Part shown: in pieces, positions 23,158 to 32,470 of the stretch
How positions within the stretch are numbered: the first letter of the stretch is position 1
Layout: each line of letters starts with the position of its first letter
Origin: Phenylobacterium sp.
GTDB taxonomy: Bacteria > Pseudomonadota > Alphaproteobacteria > Caulobacterales > Caulobacteraceae
Length of the DNA stretch: 64,000 nucleotides
Direction of reading: 5' to 3'
Assembly (NCBI GenBank): GCA_004799545.1
Contig: SSMU01000030.1
Location: 124,001 to 188,000 of the forward strand
Translations under genes and position numbers: made by a program
Notes under the pieces: generated by a model
Told to the model about the DNA's origin: nothing
Seen by the model: the letters and a program-made list of their open reading frames with translations, nothing else
The model's database searches: none

Positions 23158-23373
23158 ATGGCCAGAGCGCGCAGCTTCAGCAATCCGATGAACCCGAGGG
23201 CCGAGTTCGAGGCGCTGAAACCGGCCTTCGACACGATCATCAAGCTCCAGACGACCGTCAGGCCGTACGGGCCGGACTACATCATCCTGACGGCCGTGAC
23301 GAAGGCCATGGGGACGGCCGCGTTCCACTTCCTGCGCGATCCGAACTTCTTCGGGAGCAAGCCGCACGGCTAG
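23158..23373 (+). CDS. Hypothetical 71-residue protein (element passenger)
   Basis: 71 residues from ATG 23158 with AGGAGGA five bases upstream. A basic start (MARARSFSNPMNPRAEFEAL) leads to a helical middle (IKLQTTVRPYGPDYIILTAV). No signal or membrane segment is evident. No family recognised. The stop overlaps the convergent gene at 23370 by 4 bp. The strong ribosome site argues that it is real. Confidence 0.55.
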   Translation: MARARSFSNPMNPRAEFEALKPAFDTIIKLQTTVRPYGPDYIILTAVTKAMGTAAFHFLRDPNFFGSKPHG

Positions 23374-23828
23374 GCTAAGCGCCAGCGGATCAGCCCCTCG
23401 GCGTGGCCGTCCTGACGCACCGTCCCCTTGTGATGCAGCGCCTTCAACGTGGCCCCGATCCTCTTGCGGACCAGGGAAACCGTGGAGGGCTTGGCGGTGA
23501 GCCCACGGTCGGCGCACCACGCATCGGCTAGCTGGCGGCTGGTGAGCGGTTCTGAGGCCTCCCTGAGCCTCGCCAGCACGAAGCGGGTGGATTGGCCCTT
23601 GGGCGCCCGGTGCAGCGCCGCGTAGCGCTTGCGGGCCTCAGGCGTGTCCTCGGGATCGAAGATACGGATCGCGGCGTCGAGATGGTCAATGTCCACCGTC
23701 ACGGCCTTGATGTCAGCTTCTAGCTGGTCGCGGTACTTGGCCAGCTCGTGGCGCTTGGCCTTGATGCCGGACAGCGTGTTGGGGCGGTCAGGTTTGGAGC
23801 TGGCTCTTTGATCCGGTAAAGGGGCCAT
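23370..23828 (-). CDS. Hypothetical coiled-coil / winged-helix-like protein (element passenger)
   Basis: 152 residues from ATG 23828, with a GGAGGTGAT ribosome site (23843-23835) complementary to the 16S 3' end. Residues 20-60 form a helix with heptads (IKAKRHELAKYRDQLEADIK). The C-terminal half reads LTSRQLADAWCADRGLTAKP and then VRKRIGATLKALHHKGTVRQ, the shape of a winged helix with a wing after KGTVRQDG. DNA binding is therefore plausible. It is the outermost gene at the right end, and its promoter lies between the start and the inverted repeat. Confidence 0.6.
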   Translation of the reverse strand: MAPLPDQRASSKPDRPNTLSGIKAKRHELAKYRDQLEADIKAVTVDIDHLDAAIRIFDPEDTPEARKRYAALHRAPKGQSTRFVLARLREASEPLTSRQLADAWCADRGLTAKPSTVSLVRKRIGATLKALHHKGTVRQDGHAEGLIRWRLA

Positions 23829-23882
23829 ATGTAATCACCTCCGATGCACGCGGCATCGTATCCGGTGACGTAGGCTGCGTTC
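23829..23882. promoter_or_regulatory. Right-end promoter region with CGATGC palindrome
   Basis: CGATGC (23842-23847) and GCATCG (23853-23858) form an inverted repeat next to the ribosome site of the 152-residue gene. The same CCGATGC core appears in both arms of the 21-bp repeat at the transposase promoter. One element-encoded regulator could bind both places; this is inferred. Confidence 0.45.
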
Positions 23883-23907
23883 TAGGTGTGCTTGCTACAT
23901 AATACCG
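23883..23907 (-). repeat. Right terminal inverted repeat of the IS1595-type element
   Basis: Exact reverse complement of the 25 bp at 19239-19263. It runs directly into the second target copy. Confidence 0.95.
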
Positions 23908-23915
23908 GAGAACTC
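23908..23915. repeat. Right copy of the 8-bp target site duplication GAGAACTC
   Basis: Matches 19231-19238. Removing the element and one copy restores the comM frame through Pro-Glu-Phe-Ser-Ala-Gln. Confidence 0.85.
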
Positions 23916-24824
23916 CGGCAGCTCGTCGAGGAACAGCACGCCGTTGTGCGCCAGGCTGACCTCGCCGGGCTTGGCCTTCAGGCCGCCGCCGGTGAGCGCG
24001 GCCATGCTGGCGGAATGGTGGGGCGCGCGGAACGGTCGGGCCCGCGTCAGCGCGCCCTTGGCGATCAAGCCGGCCACCGAATGGACCATGGAGGTGGCGA
24101 GCAGCTCTTCCGGCGTCAGCGGCGGCAGCAGGCCGGGCAGCCGCTGGGCCATCATCGACTTGCCGGAGCCGGGCGGGCCGACGAACAGCAGGTTGTGGCC
24201 GCCGGCCGCGGCGATCTCCAGCGCCCGCTTGGCGTTCTCCTGGCCCTTCACGTCGCGCAGGTCCGGCGCGCGCTCGGCCTCGACCATCGGGCCCGGCCTC
24301 GGCGGCGACGGCATCTGGGTTCCGCGGAAATGGTTGATTATCGCCACAAGCGAGGGCGCGGCGAGGATCCGGGTCTCGCCGGCCCAGGCGGCTTCCGGCC
24401 CGCAGGCCTCCGGGCAGATCAGACCCAGGTCCATGGCGCCGGCCGCCACGGAGGCCGGCAGGGCGCCGGCGACCGGCAGGATGCGGCCGTCCAGCGCCAG
24501 CTCGCCCATCGCCGCCCAGCCGGTCAGCGCGTCCGGCGCGATCACACCCATCCCGGCCAGCACCGCGAGCGCGATCGGCAGGTCGTAGTGGCTGCCTTCC
24601 TTCGGCAGGTCGGCCGGCGACAGATTGGCGATGATCCGGCGGGCCGGCAACGCCAACCCCAGGCCGGTGAAGGCGGCGCGGACCCGCTCGCGGCTCTCCG
24701 TCACGGCCTTGTCGCCAAGACCTACGACAATGAACCTGACCTCGCCGCCCGTGAACTGGACTTCCACTTCCACGCGCACCGCCTCGACGCCTTGGAACGC
24801 CAGGGTGACGACGCGAGCGGCCAT
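23908..24824 (-). pseudogene. comM: comM (yifB), 5' fragment, interrupted by the element
   Basis: From ATG 24824 the frame encodes the N-terminal Lon-like domain ([20 protein letters not shown], then [18 protein letters not shown]) and the start of the AAA+ domain with Walker [13 protein letters not shown] and Walker [12 protein letters not shown]. It then runs into the element, adding Gly-Ile-Met before a TAG stop. Intact ComM (about 514 residues here) is a hexameric helicase-like ATPase that extends branch migration during natural transformation. The truncated form lacks sensor regions and should be inactive. It is the last gene of the rsmI-yraN-sirB1-gshB series. Confidence 0.95.
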
Positions 24825-24953
24825 GCCTCAACCCCTTGTGTCCCGGCCCGACTTATCCACAAGCGGCGGAGAAGTCGCTGGCTCGGAGCAGGAACCAAAA
24901 AGGAACAATAGGAGAATACGGCTACCCCATCAGGGGTTGTGGCGCAAGCGCGG

Positions 24954-25895
<942 letters not shown>

Positions 25896-25948
25896 GCGCC
25901 CTCTCCCCGACTTCACGCTTGGGACATAGGGCCTGCGCGACGGTTCGG

Positions 25949-26764
25949 CTAGTTCAGCCTGAGGCGGACCCGTTCGCGCTGGGCGCGGGCGGCGAGGGCC
26001 GCGCCGCCGTCGAGCGCGGTGGCCCGGGCCAGGGCCTCCAGCGCGCCGGCCAGCGCGCCCTGGCCCTCGCGGGCGGCGGCCACGTCGAGCCAGGGGCGGT
26101 GGTCGGTGGGGTCGAGTAGGGCGCGGCGCAGGGCGGCCCGTTCGGCGCGGGGATAGTCGCGCGCCGCGCTGGCGCGGGCGAAGATGGTGTTCTGCAGCCG
26201 GATCAGCACGGCGCGGTCGGTCACCGGCGCCATCAGCCGGTCGAGCCGGTCGGCGACGTTGGGGGTCAGGCCCGCGTGCAGGGCGCGCCGCGTCAGCTCG
26301 GAGGGCAGCACCACCCGGCCTTCGGAGAACGGGTCGAGGGCCAGCGGCCCCTCCTCGGTCTCGATGCGCAGCAGGAAGTGCCCCGGGAAGTCGACCCCCT
26401 GGACGTTCAGGCCGCAACGCCGCCCGGCGTGCAGGTAGTAGATGCCGAGCGCCACCGGCAGGCCCTTGCGGCGATCGCAGACCGACAGGATGTCGGCGTT
26501 CCCGGGATCCTCGTGGGTGAACAGGTCGCCGGCCAGCCGCAGGTCCCCGGCCATGGCCTCGGCCAGCGCCTCCTCCGGGGTTTCGCGCTCCAGCCGGTTG
26601 GCCAGCCGCTCCACGCCGACCCGGCCCAGGTCGCGGGCGGACTGCGGGTCGCGGGTCGGGTCCTCATGGATGGCGCAGGCGATCGCCGCCTCAAGCAGCG
26701 GGAACTCGCCGTCCTCCGCGCCGCCGGCGTCCAGCAGCAATTCCTCGGCGTCGTCGCGCGTCAT
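25949..26764 (-). CDS. SirB1-like transglutaminase-fold/TPR protein
   Basis: 271 residues. The SirB1 N-terminal domain contains [20 protein letters not shown] and then [20 protein letters not shown], keeping the Cys and His positions of the transglutaminase-like fold (DxxCxxxxGxP and GxPGHF-type motifs). The last 80 residues are TPR-like helices ([20 protein letters not shown]). The family has no agreed enzymatic role. It lies 24 bp after yraN and 53 bp before gshB. Confidence 0.85.
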   Translation of the reverse strand: MTRDDAEELLLDAGGAEDGEFPLLEAAIACAIHEDPTRDPQSARDLGRVGVERLANRLERETPEEALAEAMAGDLRLAGDLFTHEDPGNADILSVCDRRKGLPVALGIYYLHAGRRCGLNVQGVDFPGHFLLRIETEEGPLALDPFSEGRVVLPSELTRRALHAGLTPNVADRLDRLMAPVTDRAVLIRLQNTIFARASAARDYPRAERAALRRALLDPTDHRPWLDVAAAREGQGALAGALEALARATALDGGAALAARAQRERVRLRLN

Positions 26765-26788
26765 CCGTCCATCGGCGAATCGAGGGGA

Positions 26789-27163
26789 TCACATCCCCTT
26801 CCAAGCGTCCGGAATATGCACAGGAAACCGGCCGGGCGCGAGCGCCACCAGGTCGAGGCGAACCGACGCACCCGCCAGCTGCGGCCGGCGCGCCGCCAGG
26901 TTGGCGCCCGCCCGGCGCAGGCGCTGACGCTGGTCGAAGCCGACCGCCTCGAGGGCGGCCAGCAGGCTGGTGCGGCGTTTCACCTCGACCACCGCCAGCG
27001 TCCGACCGCGCAGCGCCAGGATGTCGATCTCGCCCTGCGGCGTGCGCAGCCGGAAGCCGAGGATGCGGTAGCCCTTGGCCATCAAGAGCAGGGTGGCCAG
27101 CACCTCGCCGCGCCGGCCGGAGAGGCGGGCGGCGGTCCCGCGCACCGCGCGGACCTGGTTCAC
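26789..27163 (-). CDS. YraN family endonuclease-like protein (UPF0102)
   Basis: 124 residues from GTG 27163, which overlaps the rsmI stop as GTGA. The YraN core is present: GRRGEVLATLLLMAKGYRIL, GEIDILALRG and VVEVKRRTS, which carry the restriction-endonuclease-like acidic and lysine residues. The biochemical role of YraN is not settled. Pairing with rsmI is common in proteobacteria and here looks translationally coupled. Confidence 0.92.
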   Translation of the reverse strand: MNQVRAVRGTAARLSGRRGEVLATLLLMAKGYRILGFRLRTPQGEIDILALRGRTLAVVEVKRRTSLLAALEAVGFDQRQRLRRAGANLAARRPQLAGASVRLDLVALAPGRFPVHIPDAWKGM

Positions 27164-28026
27164 CGCTTCAGCTCCATGGCCCGGCGGTAGAGGTCGCGGC
27201 GGGGCAGGCCGAGCGCCTTGGCGACCTCCGAGGCGGCTTCGGCGGGCCTGAGGCGGGTCAGCGCGTCGGCCAGCGCCGCGTCCGCGTCTGCGGCGGTGGC
27301 GGCGGTCTCGCGGCCGGGGCCGACCAGCACCACCAGCTCGCCCTTGGGCGCGGCGAACTGCGGATCGGCAGCGAGGATGGAGAGCGGGCCGCGCACCACC
27401 GTCTCGTGCAACTTGGTGAGCTCGCGGCAGACCACCGCCTCCCGGTCCGCGCCGAACACCTGGGCCATGTCGGCCAGGCTGGCGGCCAGCCGCGAGCCGC
27501 CTTCGAAAAAGGCCAGGGTCGCGCGGATGCCGGCCAGCTCCTCGAAGAAGCTGCGCCGCGCCGCAGACTTGGGCGGCGGGAAGCCCGCGAACAGGAAGCG
27601 GTCGGTGGGCAGGCCGGCGGTCGAAAGCCCGGCCAGCAGGGCCGAGGCGCCGGGGATCGGATAGACCGCGTGGCCGGCGGCGGCGGCCTCGCGCACCAGC
27701 CGGTAGCCGGGGTCGGAGACCAGCGGCGTGCCGGCGTCGGAGACCAGGGCGACGCGGGCGCCCTGAGCCAGGGCCGCCAGCGCCTTGGGCCGGGTGCGCT
27801 TCGCGCCGTGCTCGTCATAGCGCTCGAGCTTGGCCGAGAGGCCGAAGGCGGCGAGCAGCTTGCCGGAGACCCGGGTGTCCTCGGCCAGCACCAGGTCGCA
27901 GGCGGCCAGCACATCGAGGGCGCGCAAGGTGATGTCCCGCAGGTTGCCGATCGGGGTGGCCACCACATAGAGCCCCGGCGCCAGGGGCGCGTCGGAGAGG
28001 GCGGGCGGTGGCGGTCGCCGGGACAT
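27160..28026 (-). CDS. rsmI: 16S rRNA (cytidine1402-2'-O)-methyltransferase
   Basis: 288 residues from ATG 28026. PGLYVVATPIGNLRDITLRA and VLAEDTRVSGKLL, then VALVSDAGTPLVSDPGYRLV and DRFLFAGFPPPK, are the tetrapyrrole-methylase-fold motifs of RsmI. The enzyme 2'-O-methylates C1402 in the 16S decoding centre. It heads the rsmI-yraN-sirB1-gshB-comM series and is divergent from the exported epimerase-like gene with 146 bp between. Confidence 0.95.
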   Translation of the reverse strand: MSRRPPPPALSDAPLAPGLYVVATPIGNLRDITLRALDVLAACDLVLAEDTRVSGKLLAAFGLSAKLERYDEHGAKRTRPKALAALAQGARVALVSDAGTPLVSDPGYRLVREAAAAGHAVYPIPGASALLAGLSTAGLPTDRFLFAGFPPPKSAARRSFFEELAGIRATLAFFEGGSRLAASLADMAQVFGADREAVVCRELTKLHETVVRGPLSILAADPQFAAPKGELVVLVGPGRETAATAADADAALADALTRLRPAEAASEVAKALGLPRRDLYRRAMELKR

Positions 28027-28172
28027 GGCCGAGGCTTCGCCGGTCCGGGGGCGGATGGCAAGCTTGGCGTCAGACTCGCGGTTGTTCACGATTTGTTTCA
28101 AGATGACATGGCCGTAACTTTCCGGGGGCGGAAAGCTCGGCGATACAGGGGATGGGATCGGGAGACGCCCAC

Positions 28173-29291
28173 ATGACGCCGACACGCCGCCTCGTGGTGC
28201 AATCCGCGCTCGCCGCCTCGGCGATAGCCTCGCCGGCGCTAGGCGCGGTGACCAAGGCCGCCAAGCCTCTGCGCCTGCTGATCCTCGGCGGCACCGGTTT
28301 CATCGGCCCGCACGAGGTGCGCTACGCGCTCGCCCGCGGCCACAAGGTGACGATCTTCAACCGCGGCCGGCAGAAAGAGGCCTGGCCGGGCCCGGTCGAG
28401 GAGCTGCTCGGCGACCGCAACACCGGCGACCTCAAGTCGCTGGAGGGCCGCGACTTCGACGTCTGCATCGACAATCCGACCACCTTGCCGTTCTGGGTGC
28501 GCGACGCCGCCCGGGTGCTGAAGGGCCGCGTGAAGCAATACGTCTTCATCTCGACCATCTCGACCTACGCTGGCGCCGACAAGCCGGGCGACGAGACCGC
28601 GCCCTTGATGAGCTACACGGGCAAGGACGCCTACGCCGAGACCCAGAAGGCGGTGGCCGAGGTCCCAATGCTCTACGGCGCGCTGAAGGCCGAGAGCGAG
28701 GCGGAAGCGAAGCGCCAGTACGGTGAGGCCGCGACGACCATCATCCGGCCCGGCCTGATCTGCGGTCCCGGCGACGAGACCGACCGCTTCACCTACTGGC
28801 CGGTCCGGCTCGCCCGCGGCGGCGACGTGCTGGCGCCCGGCGACGGGACCGATCCGGTGCAGTTCATCGACGCCCGCGACCTGGCCGAGTGGATCGTCCG
28901 CACCGCCGAGCAGCGGACCACGGGGACCTTCAACGCGCTCGGCCCCGCGCGGCCCCTGACCATGAAGGGTTTCCTGGAGGGGGTGGCGGCCGGCGTGGCG
29001 GCGCATCCCCACTACGTCTGGGCGCCGGAAGCCTTTCTCGACGCCTACAAGGTCAATGCCTGGAGCGACATGCCGGTCTGGGTGCCGGGCGACGGCGAGA
29101 CGGCGGGCTTCCACCGCCGCGCGAACCGCCGCGCGGTCGCCGCGGGCCTGACCTTCCGGCCGGTGAGCGTCACGGCTGCCGACACGCTCGCGTGGTTCAA
29201 GACACTACCGGCCGAGCGCCAGGCGAAGCTGCGCTCAGGTCTGACGGCGGACCGTGAGGCGGGGCTGCTCGCGAAGCTTAAGGCGGGCTAG
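28173..29291 (+). CDS. Exported NAD-dependent epimerase/reductase-like protein
   Basis: 372 residues from ATG 28173 with GGGAGA seven bases upstream. The start MTPTRRLVVQSALAASAIAS resembles a Tat or Sec signal. The Rossmann domain opens with LLILGGTGFIGPHEVRYALA, and an atypical SDR body follows (VKQYVFISTISTYA, PGLICGPGDETDRFTYWPVR). It resembles the NAD-dependent epimerase group often annotated as nucleoside-diphosphate-sugar epimerases, but substrate and need for export are unknown. The classical YxxxK motif is not obvious. The stop overlaps the convergent hydrolase gene by 4 bp. Confidence 0.78.
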   Translation: MTPTRRLVVQSALAASAIASPALGAVTKAAKPLRLLILGGTGFIGPHEVRYALARGHKVTIFNRGRQKEAWPGPVEELLGDRNTGDLKSLEGRDFDVCIDNPTTLPFWVRDAARVLKGRVKQYVFISTISTYAGADKPGDETAPLMSYTGKDAYAETQKAVAEVPMLYGALKAESEAEAKRQYGEAATTIIRPGLICGPGDETDRFTYWPVRLARGGDVLAPGDGTDPVQFIDARDLAEWIVRTAEQRTTGTFNALGPARPLTMKGFLEGVAAGVAAHPHYVWAPEAFLDAYKVNAWSDMPVWVPGDGETAGFHRRANRRAVAAGLTFRPVSVTAADTLAWFKTLPAERQAKLRSGLTADREAGLLAKLKAG

Positions 29292-30610
29292 GCGGCCAGG
29301 GTCTCGTCCAGCCAATCGAAGATGCGGCCGAAGGCGAGACGGGTGGCGCCGACCTGGCAGTGGGCGCCCGCGCCCTCCGCCTCGGTGAAACGCATGAGCG
29401 TCTTCTTGCAGGTCAGGTGGTCGTAGAGCAGCTGCGGCTGGCCCCGGAAGAACAGGTCGCCTTCAGCGTCGCAGACCAGGGTCGGGCAGCGGATCTTCTC
29501 GGCCACGCCGCCCTTCAGGTTGTAGGCCATCGCGGCTTTGAGATAGGCGCGGGGGCTCGAGACCCCGAAGGCCCACATGCCGTGCTCGAAGGACCAGCGC
29601 GCGGTGGGCGAGGCCTTCATCATCCCGCCCAGGATCCCGTCGAGCGGCGAGCGGCCGTCCGGGGCGTTGACCATCGCCAGGAAGGCCGGCCGCTGGGCCG
29701 CCGGCACGGCGGCGAGGTAGGGCGCGCCATAGTCGTAGAGCCCGTCGTTGGCGATGCAGGCGGCGAGCCTCGGCTCGAAGGCCGCCGCGCGCGGGGCCAG
29801 CTCGCCGCCCATGCTCGCGCCCATCAGCGCCAGGCGCCTGGGATCGACCCCGCGCTGCCGAAGCGCGAAGTCCACTACCGGGGTCACCACCTTCTCCCAG
29901 TCGGGCCGGAAGGGCAGACCCTCGCGGTGCAGCGGACCGAACTGGCCCGGGCCATCGAACACCAGGGCGTTGTAGCCGCGCTCCACCGCCGCCCGGGCGC
30001 CTTGGGTGTGCATTTCCTCCGCCGACCCGTCGAAGCCGGTGTGCATGATGATGGTCGGTCGGCGGCGGCCGGAGCGGTCCACGCGATGCAGGTAGCCCGG
30101 CAGGGTGGTGTGCTCGTAGGGGATCTCCACCGGCTCGATCGGCGGGTCGAACAGGGCGGCTGAGGCCTTGTAGGTGTCCACGGACCTGCGGTAGGCGCGC
30201 CCGATCCGCGGATCCTTGGGGTTGGCGTGCAGGAAGAACTCCGACGAGCGGTAGTAGTTGGAGGCGCGCAGCAAGCTGTCGCGGGCGCTGATGCGGTGGC
30301 CGCGGGCGAGTTGGGCCTCGCCCTCGTGGGCGGTGCGGTCGGCGGCCTCGTTCCAGGCGGCGTACCAGCTGTCGTAGTCGCCGCCCTTGATGCGGGTGGA
30401 GACGGCCATGACCTCGCCGAAGGCGGCGGCGCCGTATTCGTCGGCGCCGAACATGCGCTGGGTCTCGAACCAGAACTGGGCGTCGTCGGGGAACAGCGGC
30501 GTCGGCGCAGACGCAGGCGTGGCGCCGCCTGAGGCGGGCTCTGCGGCCTGGGCGGCGCCCGCGGCCAGGGCGAGCGGCAGGCTGAAGGCGAGCAGGGCGC
30601 GGCGGTTCAT
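29288..30610 (-). CDS. Exported alpha/beta hydrolase (DHPON-hydrolase/FrsA-like)
   Basis: 440 residues. The signal peptide MNRRALLAFSLPLALAAGAA is followed by an extended helical N-terminal part (about 40-150, with RISARDSLLRASNYYRSSEF). The hydrolase fold then has RPTIIMHTGFDGSAEE near 185 and the elbow LALMGASMGGELAPR near 260. This architecture matches the 2,6-dihydroxypseudooxynicotine hydrolase/FrsA-like group that cleaves C-C bonds or esters. It is divergent from a TetR gene with a perfect 11-4-11 palindrome between them, so it is probably induced by its substrate. Confidence 0.8.
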   Translation of the reverse strand: MNRRALLAFSLPLALAAGAAQAAEPASGGATPASAPTPLFPDDAQFWFETQRMFGADEYGAAAFGEVMAVSTRIKGGDYDSWYAAWNEAADRTAHEGEAQLARGHRISARDSLLRASNYYRSSEFFLHANPKDPRIGRAYRRSVDTYKASAALFDPPIEPVEIPYEHTTLPGYLHRVDRSGRRRPTIIMHTGFDGSAEEMHTQGARAAVERGYNALVFDGPGQFGPLHREGLPFRPDWEKVVTPVVDFALRQRGVDPRRLALMGASMGGELAPRAAAFEPRLAACIANDGLYDYGAPYLAAVPAAQRPAFLAMVNAPDGRSPLDGILGGMMKASPTARWSFEHGMWAFGVSSPRAYLKAAMAYNLKGGVAEKIRCPTLVCDAEGDLFFRGQPQLLYDHLTCKKTLMRFTEAEGAGAHCQVGATRLAFGRIFDWLDETLAA

Positions 30611-30659
30611 GATCGTCTCCGGTGTGCGATCTCGAGCGTGACCTTGCGCTCATCGCCGA

Positions 30660-30685
30660 ATTAATGCAAATTATTTTGCATTAAT
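30660..30685. promoter_or_regulatory. Perfect 11-4-11 palindrome, probable TetR operator
   Basis: ATTAATGCAAA (30660-30670) and TTTGCATTAAT (30675-30685) flank TTAT. The palindrome lies between the divergent hydrolase (start 30610) and TetR (start 30699) genes and touches the first possible ATG of the TetR gene. Its perfection and AT-rich character against GC-rich surroundings argue for an operator. Confidence 0.8.
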
Positions 30686-30698
30686 GGAGGCTCGACCC

Positions 30699-31259
30699 AT
30701 GATCACCCCCCGGCCCGGCGGCCGCACGGCGCGCACCCAGGCGGTGGTGTTCGAGGCGGCGGCGGCCCTGCTGGCCGAGAAAGACCCCGGCCAGTTGAGC
30801 ATGACCGAGATCGCCGTCCGCGCCGGGGTGGCCGCGACCAGCCTCTATCGGCGCTGGGGCGACGTGCGGACGCTGTTGATGGAGGTGGCGGTCGAGCGTC
30901 TGGCGCGGGAGTCGCCGCTGCCGGACACCGGCGCCCTGGCCGGCGACCTGAAGGCCTGGACCGCGGCGATCGCCGGGAGCCTGGCGAGTCCCGGCGGGTC
31001 GGCCTTCTTCCGGGTCTATGTGGCGACCGCGCCGACGGGATCGGCGGAGATGCCGGGCCGCGCGCGGGCGATCGGCCGGCGGCTGGAGCAGGTGCAGGCG
31101 ATGCTGGATCGGGCGTCGGCGCGCGGCGAACGGGCGCCGGGCGTGCTGGAGGTCACCGATCACCTGCTGGCGCCGCTTTATATGCGGGCGCTGTTCGGTG
31201 TTCCGGCCGATCCGGCGTTTGCGGAAGCCCTTGTGGACCGGCTGCTGTCGCAGACCTAG
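30699..31259 (+). CDS. TetR family regulator
   Basis: 186 residues from ATG 30699, chosen over ATG 30684 because GGAGG lies seven bases before it, whereas 30684 is inside the operator arm. The helix-turn-helix covers about residues 12-57 (TQAVVFEAAAALLAEKDPGQ, then VAATSLYRRWGDVRTLLMEV). The C-terminal half is the typical helical dimer and ligand domain (ITDHLLAPLYMRALFGVP-like). It very likely controls the divergent hydrolase gene and itself. It ends with a 4-bp convergent overlap on hemW. Confidence 0.88.
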   Translation: MITPRPGGRTARTQAVVFEAAAALLAEKDPGQLSMTEIAVRAGVAATSLYRRWGDVRTLLMEVAVERLARESPLPDTGALAGDLKAWTAAIAGSLASPGGSAFFRVYVATAPTGSAEMPGRARAIGRRLEQVQAMLDRASARGERAPGVLEVTDHLLAPLYMRALFGVPADPAFAEALVDRLLSQT

Positions 31260-32470
31260 ATGGCGAGTTCGGCGGTGAGGCGATCGAGCACCAGCCGCCC
31301 GGCCGCCGTCGCGCGCAGGCGCATCGGATCGTCTGCGATCAGGCCCAGCTCCACGAGGTCGGCGATGCGGGCGGCCGGGATAGCCAGCGGCGTCAGCTCG
31401 GCGAGCGCCACGCCCTCGCCGATGCGCAGGCCGGAGAGCAGGCGCTCCTCGGCGGCTTCGCGAGGATTCAGCGGCTCGCGGGTGGCGAAGCCGAGGCCGG
31501 TCTCGGCGACGCGGGCGATGTAGTCGGCGGGCTTCGCCGCGGCGTGGGTGGCGTGGCGGACGCCGCCGAGGGTGATCCGGCCGTGCGCGCCGGGACCGGC
31601 GCCGACGTAGTCGTGGCCCTGCCAGTAGATCAGGTTGTGGCGCGAGCGGGCGGCCTTGCCCAGGGCGTGGTTGGAGACCTCGTAGGCGTCGAAGCCGGCG
31701 CGGGTGAGGACCTCCTGGGTGACGTCGAACAGGGCCGCGGCTGTGTCCGGATCGGGCGGGGTGAGCTGGCCGCGGCGGACCGCGCGGTCGAAGGCCGTGC
31801 CGGCCTCGATGGTCAGCTGATAGGGCGAGAGATGCTCAGGCGCCAGCGCCAGGGCGGCCTCCAGCTCCTGCGCCCAGGCCTGGGGCGTCTGGTCGGGGCG
31901 GGCGTAGATCAGGTCAAGGGAGAGCCGCGGGAAGGCGGCGCGGGCGGCCTCGGCGGCGCGGACCGCGGTGCGGGCGTCATGGTTGCGGCCGAGGAAGGCC
32001 AAGGCCCGGTCATCCAGCGACTGCAGCCCCAGCGACAGCCGGTTCACCCCGGCCTGGGCGAAGGCCTGGAAGGCGCCGGCCTCGGCGTCGGTGGGATTGG
32101 CCTCCAGGGTCACCTCGAGGTCCGCGGCCGGTGTCCAGAGCCGACGGGCGGCCGCGATGATCGCCGCCGCCCAGGCCGGGTCCATGAGCGACGGTGTTCC
32201 GCCGCCCAGGAAGATCGAGGTGAGGGTCCGCGGTCCGGTCAGCGCGGCCTGGGCCTCCAGGTCGGCGACGATGGCGCGGGCCAGGGCCTGCGGCTCCGCG
32301 CCAGGCCGCGCCTTGAAGACGTTGAAGTCGCAGTAGGGGCAGATGCGGGCGCAGTAGGGCCAGTGGATGTAGACGCCCAAAGGGTTCGCCGGCTCGGCGA
32401 ACCCGTTTGGATTTCTTGCGTCTGACCATTTTCCCTGCGGAAAATGGTCGGGCTGAGGCGCAGTGGTCAC
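31256..32470 (-). CDS. hemW: Radical SAM haem chaperone HemW-like protein
   Basis: 404 residues from GTG 32470, which overlaps the rdgB stop (GTGA). The radical-SAM cluster is Cys40, Cys44, Cys47 ([11 protein letters not shown]). [12 protein letters not shown], then [15 protein letters not shown] and [20 protein letters not shown], are typical of HemW, an iron-sulfur protein that binds haem and was long called an oxygen-independent coproporphyrinogen oxidase. The first 30 residues are extra, and their DNA contains a perfect 11-bp hairpin (32424-32449), so translation might begin later than chosen. Confidence 0.92.
   Translation of the reverse strand: MTTAPQPDHFPQGKWSDARNPNGFAEPANPLGVYIHWPYCARICPYCDFNVFKARPGAEPQALARAIVADLEAQAALTGPRTLTSIFLGGGTPSLMDPAWAAAIIAAARRLWTPAADLEVTLEANPTDAEAGAFQAFAQAGVNRLSLGLQSLDDRALAFLGRNHDARTAVRAAEAARAAFPRLSLDLIYARPDQTPQAWAQELEAALALAPEHLSPYQLTIEAGTAFDRAVRRGQLTPPDPDTAAALFDVTQEVLTRAGFDAYEVSNHALGKAARSRHNLIYWQGHDYVGAGPGAHGRITLGGVRHATHAAAKPADYIARVAETGLGFATREPLNPREAAEERLLSGLRIGEGVALAELTPLAIPAARIADLVELGLIADDPMRLRATAAGRLVLDRLTAELAI

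Larger units (their letters stand above)
19239..23907. mobile_element. 4.67-kb IS1595-type element with passenger genes, inserted in comM
   Basis: Bounded by 25-bp perfect inverted repeats beginning CGGTATTATG (19239-19263 and 23883-23907) and flanked by the duplicated target GAGAACTC. It carries one DDE transposase of the IS1595/ISXO2-like group (21010-21969). Passengers are a small coiled-coil gene, a 287-residue protein, a small membrane protein, a DUF6471 protein, a ribbon-helix-helix-like protein, a tRNA-Asp, one doubtful small frame, a Cys-rich secreted protein, a 71-residue protein and a winged-helix-like protein. IS1595 elements are normally near 1 kb, although some are known to carry passengers, so this load is unusual. 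It interrupts comM right after the Walker B region. Confidence 0.88.

Noticed and set aside
19239..23907. Integrative element using the tRNA gene as attachment site
   Set aside because: The tRNA is in the interior, there is no integrase, and the ends are inverted repeats with a target duplication, which point to transposition.
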